32,623 nt of DNA from Betaproteobacteria bacterium (GTDB taxonomy: Bacteria > Pseudomonadota > Gammaproteobacteria > Burkholderiales > SG8-41): assembly GCA_947467315.1 (NCBI GenBank), contig CANIID010000016.1, forward strand, positions 1 to 32,623, read 5' to 3'. The translations under genes were made by a program, and so were the position numbers. A model generated the notes under the pieces. It had not been told where the DNA came from. It was given only the letters and a program-made list of their open reading frames with translations, and made no database searches. This document shows positions 27,514 to 32,623 of this stretch, piece after piece (position 1 is the first letter of the stretch; every line of letters starts with the position of its first letter).

Positions 27514-27548
27514 CTCACGCCTGACGCCTCACACCTCACGCTTCACTC
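27514..27548. repeat. 7-bp tandem repeat array (five units) between nadK and recN
   Basis: Five contiguous heptamers read CTCACGC, CTGACGC, CTCACAC, CTCACGC and TTCACTC on the plus strand, consensus YTCACRY. This is the same unit type as the right-hand array between ftsH and folP. The last unit overlaps the nadK stop codon. The array lies about 15 nt before the recN start. Confidence 0.8.
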
Positions 27549-28416
27549 ACTCCCTGTTCCAGTTGAGCTTCTCCCGCAACATGCGGTAGTAACTATGCCC
27601 GATCGGATGCAGCAGGCTGACAGTGTACGGATAACGCTTCACGATCACGCGGTCGCGTTCGCGCAGCGCGTAGTGCGAGTGGCTGTCGAAGTGCGCACGC
27701 GCGTCGTTGTCGCTGCTCATGATAATTTCGATGGTGCTATCGCTGCCGATCACGATCGGCCGGTTAGATAGCGTGTGCGGCGACACCGGCACCAGCGAGA
27801 TCACGCGCAAACTTGGGTGGACAATCGGCCCGCCCGCCGACATGGCGTACGCCGTCGAGCCGGTCGGTGTTGCGATAATCAGGCCATCGGAGCGCTGGTG
27901 GTAAATAAATTCACCGTCGATGCGCACTTCGCACTCGACCATGTTGCCTTCAATGCCCTTGCTCACCACCACGTCGTTCAAGGCCAGCACATCGAGGACT
28001 TGCTTGCCATCGCGGTGAATTTCGCCTTGCAGCAACATGCGATCTTCAGTCACGCATTGCCCGTCGAGGATGGCGGATATCGTCTCGTACATGGTGTCGA
28101 GTGAGATATCGGTCAGAAACCCCAGCCGGCCCTGATTCACCCCCACCAGCGCCACGTCGTACGGCGCCAGCGTGCGCGCAATGTTGAGCATGGTGCCGTC
28201 GCCGCCCATCACAATAGCCAACTCGGCGTCGCGCCCGAGGTCTTCCAGGTCGCGTATCGGATACGGTGAATTGCGGATATGCGCACCGGTCAATTTGTCG
28301 ATCAGCACCGTGATGCCGCGCTTGGCCAGAAAGTCAGCCAGCTTCACCAACGGCTCGGCAATCTCCGGGCTGTTGTATTTGCCGATCAGCGCTATGGTTT
28401 TAAAGGATTTTTCCAT
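27547..28416 (-). CDS. nadK: NAD kinase
   Basis: NadK phosphorylates NAD to NADP using ATP. I choose the ATG at 28416 (289 residues, MEKSFKTIALIGKYNSPEIA), since the track start at 28536 adds 40 unrelated residues that run through the divergent promoter region and into the hrcA start. The diagnostic GGDG motif is at 71-74 (VMGGDGTMLNIAR), and the NAD-binding block GSTAYAMSAGGPIVHP follows. It lies upstream of recN and is divergent from hrcA, a known betaproteobacterial arrangement. There is no Shine-Dalgarno sequence; a -10-like TTTAAT lies 6 nt before the ATG. Confidence 0.96.
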   Translation of the reverse strand: MEKSFKTIALIGKYNSPEIAEPLVKLADFLAKRGITVLIDKLTGAHIRNSPYPIRDLEDLGRDAELAIVMGGDGTMLNIARTLAPYDVALVGVNQGRLGFLTDISLDTMYETISAILDGQCVTEDRMLLQGEIHRDGKQVLDVLALNDVVVSKGIEGNMVECEVRIDGEFIYHQRSDGLIIATPTGSTAYAMSAGGPIVHPSLRVISLVPVSPHTLSNRPIVIGSDSTIEIIMSSDNDARAHFDSHSHYALRERDRVIVKRYPYTVSLLHPIGHSYYRMLREKLNWNRE

Positions 28417-28422
28417 ATCGGC

Positions 28423-28451
28423 ATTAAACCACAACCCGCGCGGAGCGTGAA
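28423..28451 (-). promoter_or_regulatory. Predicted nadK promoter giving a near-leaderless mRNA
   Basis: On the minus strand TTCACG (28451-28446) and TTTAAT (28428-28423) are 17 bp apart (9 of 12 consensus bases). The -10 box ends 6 nt before the nadK ATG, so transcription would start at the start codon. Confidence 0.5.
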
Positions 28452-28491
28452 CGCGGCTGAATGGCAGGTAAGCGGCGGCGGAAACGAACGC

Positions 28492-28520
28492 TTCACCATT
28501 TTGTGCGCACTCTGTATAAA
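28492..28520 (+). promoter_or_regulatory. Predicted hrcA promoter giving a near-leaderless mRNA
   Basis: TTCACC (28492-28497) and TATAAA (28515-28520) are 17 bp apart (9 of 12 consensus bases). The -10 box ends 8 nt before the hrcA ATG, so the transcript would have a leader of 0-3 nt. No CIRCE element (TTAGCACTC-N9-GAGTGCTAA) is visible here. Confidence 0.5.
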
Positions 28521-28528
28521 ATAGCCCC

Positions 28529-29554
28529 ATGTCCAACCCGATGAATGATCGCGCGCAACTGCTGCTGAAAACGCTGGTGGAACGCTACATCACCGACGGC
28601 CAGCCGGTGGGTTCGCGCGCGCTGTCGAAGGTCGCCGGGCTTGATCTATCACCCGCGAGCATCCGCAACGTGATGGCGGATCTCGAAGACATGGGCTTTA
28701 TCGCCAGCCCGCACACCTCTGCCGGACGCGTGCCGACTGCGCGCGGCTATCGATTTTTTGTCGATACGCTGCTCACCATCAAGCCGCTGGATCGCGTGGA
28801 AATCAATCAGCTCGAAGGCCAGTTGCATCCCGACAACACGCAAAAGCTGGTGGCGTCCGCGTCGCAAATGCTGTCAGAACTCACGCGTTTTGCCGGCGTG
28901 GTGGTAACGCCCCGGCGCAGCGCGGGCTTTCGCCACATCGAATTTCTGCGTCTCGCGGATAAGCGGCTGCTGCTGATTATTGTCACGCCTGAAGGCGACG
29001 TGCAAAACCGCATCATCCTCACCGAAAAAGCCTACTCGCCTTCCGAATTGACTGAAGCGGCAAATTTTCTCAACCAGCATTTCGCCGGGTTGACCTTCGT
29101 CGAAATCCGCAGCCGCATTCAGCAGGAATTGCGCGAGTTGCGCGAAGACATGACCCGGCTTATGACCGTGGCGCTCGACGCCGGCAGCCAGGTCGCCACC
29201 GAAGCCGAAACGGAAGTGCTGATCTCCGGCGAAAACAAACTGCTCAACATCGACGATCTGTCGTCGAACATGGCGCGGCTGCGCAACCTGTTCGATTTGT
29301 TCGAGCGCAAAACCGGCCTCTTGCAACTACTCGATATCTCCAGCCGCGCGCAGGGCGTGCAGCTCTTCATCGGTGGCGAAGCGGGCTTGTCGCCGCTGGA
29401 TGAATGCAGCGTCGTCACCGCGCCCTATGAAGTTGATGGCAAAATCGTCGGCACCGTCGGCGTCATCGGCCCCACGCGCATGGCGTACGAACGCGTGATA
29501 CCGATTGTGGACATCACGGCGAAGCTGTTGTCGAGCGCGCTGTCTCAACATTAA
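28529..29554 (+). CDS. hrcA: Heat-inducible transcription repressor HrcA
   Basis: HrcA represses class I heat-shock operons (groESL, dnaK) by binding CIRCE elements, with GroEL keeping it active. The 341-residue product has an N-terminal winged-helix domain (about 5-75) with [40 protein letters not shown] and [19 protein letters not shown], then the central GAF-like and inserted dimerisation parts, ending near [17 protein letters not shown]. Length matches the family. No Shine-Dalgarno sequence is seen before the ATG. hemH follows immediately. grpE and dnaKJ, often near hrcA, are not in the window. Confidence 0.95.
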   Translation: MSNPMNDRAQLLLKTLVERYITDGQPVGSRALSKVAGLDLSPASIRNVMADLEDMGFIASPHTSAGRVPTARGYRFFVDTLLTIKPLDRVEINQLEGQLHPDNTQKLVASASQMLSELTRFAGVVVTPRRSAGFRHIEFLRLADKRLLLIIVTPEGDVQNRIILTEKAYSPSELTEAANFLNQHFAGLTFVEIRSRIQQELRELREDMTRLMTVALDAGSQVATEAETEVLISGENKLLNIDDLSSNMARLRNLFDLFERKTGLLQLLDISSRAQGVQLFIGGEAGLSPLDECSVVTAPYEVDGKIVGTVGVIGPTRMAYERVIPIVDITAKLLSSALSQH

Positions 29555-29570
29555 TTATCACAACTCTGCA

Positions 29571-30551
29571 TTGACCTCAGGCATCCTCCTCATCAACCTC
29601 GGCACGCCCGCCGAGCCTACGCCCAAGGCAGTCGGAAAATTCCTCAAGGAATTTCTTTCCGACCCGTACGTGGTCGAAATTCCGCGCCCGATATGGTGGA
29701 TCATTCTCAACTGCTTCATTCTGCCCAAGCGCAGCAAGGATGCCGCCGCGCGCTACGCCTCGGTGTGGACCAAGGAAGGCTCGCCGCTGCGCGCGCACAC
29801 CGTCGCCCAAGCCAAATTTGTCAGCGGCTACCTGGGCGAACGCGGCCGCCGCGACGTCATCGTGGATTACGCCATGCGTTATGGCGAGCCGTCGATTAAG
29901 ACTCAACTATATGTTTTTAAAGAGAAAAATATATCCCGCGTGGTATTACTGCCGCTTTACCCGCAAAACGCGCGCAGCAGCACCGCCACCGCGCTGGATG
30001 CCGCCACGGCGGCGATGAAGGCACTCGACTACCACCCCCAAGTGATAAAGGTCGAAGACTTTCACGATCACCCCGGCTACATCGACGCACTCGCCAACAA
30101 CGTGCGCGAATACCAGATGCGCACCGCCAGCCGCCCCGACAAACTGGTGATGAGTTTTCACGGTGTGCCGCAATACACCATCGCTCGCGGCGAGCCCTAT
30201 CAGCAACATTGCCTGACCACCGGCAAGCTGCTGGCGGCCAAGCTCAACCTCGGCGAGCACCAGTACCAGATTTGTTTTCAGTCGCGCTTCGGCCGCGCCG
30301 AGTGGATCAAGCCCTACACCGCCGATGTGCTCACCGAACTCGGCAAACAAAAAACCGGCCGCGTGGATATGATCTGCCCCGGCTTCGTCGGCGACTGCCT
30401 CGAAACCCTCGAAGAAATCGCCATCGAAGGCAAACAGATTTTCACAGACGCCGGCGGCTGCGAATACAATTACATTCCGTGTTTGAATGAACGGCATGAC
30501 TGGTTGAATGCGCTGACGGATATTGCACTGGCGGCGCTGGATAAAAAGTAA
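29571..30551 (+). CDS. hemH: Ferrochelatase
   Basis: HemH inserts Fe2+ into protoporphyrin IX to make protoheme. The start is uncertain. I place it at the TTG at 29571 (MTSGILLINLGTPAEPTPKA, 326 residues), 16 nt after the hrcA stop; the track GTG at 29505 overlaps hrcA by 50 bp and its first residues read as an out-of-frame copy of hrcA. Neither has a clear ribosome site. Family motifs are LINLGTP, FLSDPYVVEIPR, the catalytic-histidine loop MSFHGVPQ, QSRFGRAEWIKPYT and CPGFVGDCLETLEEI with the conserved Glu. A short AT-rich patch encodes LYVFKEKNIS. It probably shares a transcript with hrcA. Confidence 0.94.
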   Translation: MTSGILLINLGTPAEPTPKAVGKFLKEFLSDPYVVEIPRPIWWIILNCFILPKRSKDAAARYASVWTKEGSPLRAHTVAQAKFVSGYLGERGRRDVIVDYAMRYGEPSIKTQLYVFKEKNISRVVLLPLYPQNARSSTATALDAATAAMKALDYHPQVIKVEDFHDHPGYIDALANNVREYQMRTASRPDKLVMSFHGVPQYTIARGEPYQQHCLTTGKLLAAKLNLGEHQYQICFQSRFGRAEWIKPYTADVLTELGKQKTGRVDMICPGFVGDCLETLEEIAIEGKQIFTDAGGCEYNYIPCLNERHDWLNALTDIALAALDKK

Positions 30552-30573
30552 AGCCCTTGGATAAGCACGAAAA

Positions 30574-30619
30574 ACCACATCCGTCGTCCCCGCGCAGGCG
30601 GGAACGACGGTGTTGTGGT
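30574..30619. repeat. REP-like palindrome between hemH and the holin-like gene
   Basis: A 46-nt palindrome has an outer stem ACCAC/GTGGT, then CCGTCGT/ACGACGG, a C-A mismatch, CCCGC/GCGGG and a 4-nt loop. The core resembles the dispersed CCCGCGCAGGCGGG repeats seen in many proteobacterial genomes, whose reverse reading gives the peptide VVPACAGTT in false ORFs. No T run follows, so intrinsic termination is unlikely, but the fold could protect the 3' end of the hemH mRNA. Genome-wide copy number cannot be judged here. Confidence 0.75.
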
Positions 30620-30648
30620 TGCTCCGCCCGCATAAAGATGAATGAACG

Positions 30649-31002
30649 ATGATGAAACTACTACTGGTCTGGCTCATCAACGCCGCCGCCCTGTTCGCCC
30701 TGCCTTATCTGTTCGACTCGATAAAAATCGAAAGCTTTTACACGGCATTAATCGTCGCGCTGATCCTGAGCATCCTCAACACTCTCATTCGCCCGATATT
30801 ATTTGTGCTGACCCTGCCGATCACGGTGGTGACGCTCGGGCTATTCATCTTCGTGTTGAACGGACTGCTGCTATGGTTTGTCGCCTCGTTCGTGGCAGGC
30901 TTCAGCATCGCCGGATTCTGGCCAGCGGTATTTGGCGCGATTGTTTACAGCTTTATCAGTTGGGCGGCGACTTCGTTTATTTTGGGTGACAAAAAAGCGT
31001 AG
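30649..31002 (+). CDS. Small membrane protein of the phage holin 4 family (YvlD-like)
   Basis: The 117-residue product is almost entirely hydrophobic with about four membrane segments (near 4-20, 30-50, 53-77 and 86-111). The pattern LLVWLINAAALFALPYLFDSI, LILSILNTLIRPILFVLTLPITVVTLGLF and GAIVYSFISWAATSFIL fits the Phage_holin_4_2 (YvlD) family. Despite the name these are usually chromosomal genes of unknown function, and no phage genes are nearby. The ATG at 30649 is followed by a second ATG. The stop codon lies within a REP-like repeat (GTAGGGC). Confidence 0.85.
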   Translation: MMKLLLVWLINAAALFALPYLFDSIKIESFYTALIVALILSILNTLIRPILFVLTLPITVVTLGLFIFVLNGLLLWFVASFVAGFSIAGFWPAVFGAIVYSFISWAATSFILGDKKA

Positions 31003-31110
31003 GGCAGATAAGGCCATAGCCGCAATCCGCCGGATGCAGACGCAAATGCAAATGCATAGGCGATACAGAAAATTTCGTTCGCCGGGAGGCGCTGCGCTTT
31101 TCCGCCCTAC
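30999..31110. repeat. Pair of inverted REP-like GTAGGGC elements
   Basis: The first element (30999-31033) begins GTAGGGCAGATAAGG and ends AATCCGCCGG. The second (31081-31110) is its inverted counterpart, ending TTTTCCGCCCTAC; 13 of the outer 15 bases match. Both look like the GTAGGGCGGATAAGC type palindromes dispersed in many proteobacteria. The first supplies the TAG stop of the holin-like gene. The pair fills most of the 166-nt convergent gap to the next Bug gene; the remainder includes an A8 tract (T8 on the Bug strand) after a weak 4-bp stem, which may help end Bug transcription. Confidence 0.65.
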
Positions 31111-31168
31111 GGTTGCTACGGTTGCCGCGACCTTGTTCATCGTCGGCGAAAAAAAATTCTGACAGCGC

Positions 31169-32128
31169 CTACTGCGCCTTAACCCCCGCCTCTTTCAGCA
31201 ACTTGCTCCACCGCTCGGTTTCTTTTTTCAGAAACGCGCCGAACTCCGCCGGCGACGACGGCGTGGGTTCCGCGCCTACGGTCAGCATGCGTTCGCGCAC
31301 CTCGGCGGTGGTCACCGCCCTGGTGATCTCCCGATTCCAGCGCGTGACGAAATTCGCCGGCGTGCCCGGCGGCATGAGCATGCCGTACCAGCCCATGAGT
31401 TCGAAGCCGGGCAGCGCTTCGGCGATGGTCGGCACACCCGGTGCCAGCGCGGTGGGCTTGGGCGAAGTCACGCCCAGTACGCGCACCTTGGGCTGATTCG
31501 CCACCAGCGACACGGTGGGCGCCGCCGTGCAAGTGCTGTGCATTTGCCCGCCCATCACTTCGGTTAACGCCATCATGCTGCCCTTGTACGGCACATGCAC
31601 GAGTTTCACGCCGGTCATCGATTGCAGCAATTCCATGCACAGATGCCCGCTGGTGCCGTTGCCGGCGGTGCCGTACATCACGAAGCCGGGTTTGCTCTTC
31701 GCGTATGCAATAAATTCCGCAGTGCTTTTTACCGGCAGCGACGGTCCGGTGACGATGATGAACGGTGTGGCGCCGATCATGCCGAGGGGCGCGTAGCCCT
31801 TCGCCAGATGAAACCGGTCGTACGTGGTGGTGCTGATCAGTTGCGTCATGGTGACGATCCACAGCGTGTAGCCGTCAGGCGCAGCGCGCGCCACCAGTTC
31901 GGCGGCAATGAGGCCGCTCGCGCCGGGGCGATTGTCGACCACCACCTGCTGGCCCAGCAATTCAGTCAGCTTAGGCGCGATCACACGCGCCACCACGTCG
32001 GAGCCGGACCCCGCCGGATTGGAAGTCACCAGCCGGATCGGGCGCACTGGATACGGTTGCGACGGCACCTGCGCGGCGCAAAGTCCCGCCGCGAAGAGCA
32101 TTGCCCATCCAGACAGCGCGCGTTTCAT
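31169..32128 (-). CDS. Bug-family periplasmic tripartite tricarboxylate transporter receptor
   Basis: The 319-residue product is a secreted organic-acid-binding protein of the TctC/Bug type. It begins with a signal peptide (MKRALSGWAMLFAAGLCAAQ) and shows PYPVRPIRLVTSNPAGSGSD, VVDNRPGASGLIAAELVARAAPDGYTL, HVPYKGSMMALTEVMGGQ and the C-terminal SPAEFGAFLKKETERWSKLL. The ATG at 32128 has GGAGG about 10 nt upstream. It starts 22 nt downstream of a second Bug gene with a similar C-terminus, so the pair looks like a tandem duplication in one operon. The ligand is unknown. Confidence 0.93.
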   Translation of the reverse strand: MKRALSGWAMLFAAGLCAAQVPSQPYPVRPIRLVTSNPAGSGSDVVARVIAPKLTELLGQQVVVDNRPGASGLIAAELVARAAPDGYTLWIVTMTQLISTTTYDRFHLAKGYAPLGMIGATPFIIVTGPSLPVKSTAEFIAYAKSKPGFVMYGTAGNGTSGHLCMELLQSMTGVKLVHVPYKGSMMALTEVMGGQMHSTCTAAPTVSLVANQPKVRVLGVTSPKPTALAPGVPTIAEALPGFELMGWYGMLMPPGTPANFVTRWNREITRAVTTAEVRERMLTVGAEPTPSSPAEFGAFLKKETERWSKLLKEAGVKAQ

Positions 32129-32150
32129 CTTGACCTACCCTCCTATTGCG

Positions 32151-32623
32151 CTATTGCGCCTTGATCCCCGCTTCGCGCATCACCTTGGTCCAGCGTTGCG
32201 TTTCGCTCTTCAAAAAATCGCCGAAGCCCGCGGGCGTCGAACTCAGCGCCTCGGCGCCCACGCTCAATAGCCGTTCCTGAATTTCCGGCAATTTCAGCAC
32301 CTGCGTGAACGCGCTGTTGAGTTTATCGACGATGGCTTTCGGCGTGCCCTGCGGCGCGATGACGCCATACCAGCCGTCCATGTCGAAGCCGGGCACGGTC
32401 GCTGCGATGGTCGGCACGCCCGGCGCGAGCTTGCTCGGTTCGCGCGAGGTGACGCCGAGCGCGCGCGCTTTACCGCCTTGCATGATGGCGTGCAGCGTCG
32501 GGATGGCCGAGCACAGGATATGCACCTGTCCGCTACCCAGATCAGTGGCGGCAAGAATGCTGCTTTTGTACGGCACATGCAGCATATCGACACCCGTCAT
32601 GCTCTTGAACATTTCCGTACACA
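32151..32623 (-). CDS. Bug-family receptor (partial, 5' end off window)
   Basis: The reading frame runs to the right window edge without a stop, so the N-terminal half and signal peptide lie outside; the track entry beginning at 32612 is only the first internal Met. The visible 157 or so residues match the C-terminal half of the neighbouring Bug protein: MTGVDMLHVPYKSSILAATD against MTGVKLVHVPYKGSMMALTE, LGVTSREPSKLAPGVPTIAA, and STPAGFGDFLKSETQRWTKV. It is probably co-transcribed with the downstream Bug gene. Confidence 0.92.
   Translation of the reverse strand, partial: CTEMFKSMTGVDMLHVPYKSSILAATDLGSGQVHILCSAIPTLHAIMQGGKARALGVTSREPSKLAPGVPTIAATVPGFDMDGWYGVIAPQGTPKAIVDKLNSAFTQVLKLPEIQERLLSVGAEALSSTPAGFGDFLKSETQRWTKVMREAGIKAQ

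Noticed and set aside
28500-28530. CIRCE operator at hrcA
   Set aside because: A GCACTC fragment is present but the paired GAGTGC arm at the right spacing is missing.
30649-31002. Prophage or lysis cassette suggested by the holin-family name
   Set aside because: No endolysin, integrase, capsid or attachment site is nearby; this family is mostly chromosomal.

Overview
The window (32.6 kb, GC-rich) is a stretch of core bacterial chromosome. Gene order and protein sequences point to a betaproteobacterium, probably near Burkholderiales. The signs are the tpiA-secG-tRNA-Leu-nuo order, the glmM-folP-ftsH-rlmE/yhbY-greA-carBA block, the dapB-bamE/fur and recN-nadK/hrcA-hemH groups, and three periplasmic Bug receptors of the tripartite tricarboxylate transporter (TTT) type, a family expanded in Burkholderiales. 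The species cannot be fixed from sequence reading alone.

Layout. 1-8508 (minus): respiratory complex I genes nuoA to nuoI, with nuoI cut by the window edge, closely packed and partly overlapping. 8627-8711: tRNA-Leu(GAG). 8758-10009: secG and tpiA. 10144-11648: a Bug receptor and a small lipoprotein that separate tpiA from glmM. 11687-16662 (minus): glmM, folP, ftsH, rlmE. 16736-17170 (plus): yhbY. 17217-22079 (minus): greA, carB, carA, with a good carA promoter and a leader hairpin. 22295-23241: two unrecognised or poorly known genes overlapping by GTGA. 23280-24793: dapB and bamE. 24934: fur (plus). 25397-28416 (minus): a carboxymuconolactone-decarboxylase-family gene, recN and nadK. 28529-31002 (plus): hrcA, hemH and a small holin-like membrane protein. 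31169 to the right edge (minus): two tandem Bug receptors, the second cut by the edge.

Function. Most genes are housekeeping: NADH oxidation and proton pumping (Nuo), glycolysis (TpiA), protein export and outer-membrane assembly (SecG, BamE), cell-wall and folate precursors (GlmM, DapB, FolP), proteolysis and ribosome maturation (FtsH, RlmE, YhbY), carbamoyl phosphate (CarAB), iron and haem (Fur, HemH), NADP (NadK), DNA repair (RecN) and heat-shock control (HrcA). Accessory parts are the Bug genes, the lipoprotein, the two-gene insert between dapB and carA, and the holin-like gene.

I found no defence island, CRISPR array, prophage, insertion sequence or obvious new enzyme system. The more unusual signals lie between and within the genes: 7-bp tandem repeat arrays in front of folP and recN, divergent gene pairs whose -10 boxes lie almost on the start codon, short AT-rich codon islands inside GC-rich genes, a C-free G-rich leader in front of nuoA, a carA leader hairpin, and REP-like palindromes around the holin-like gene.
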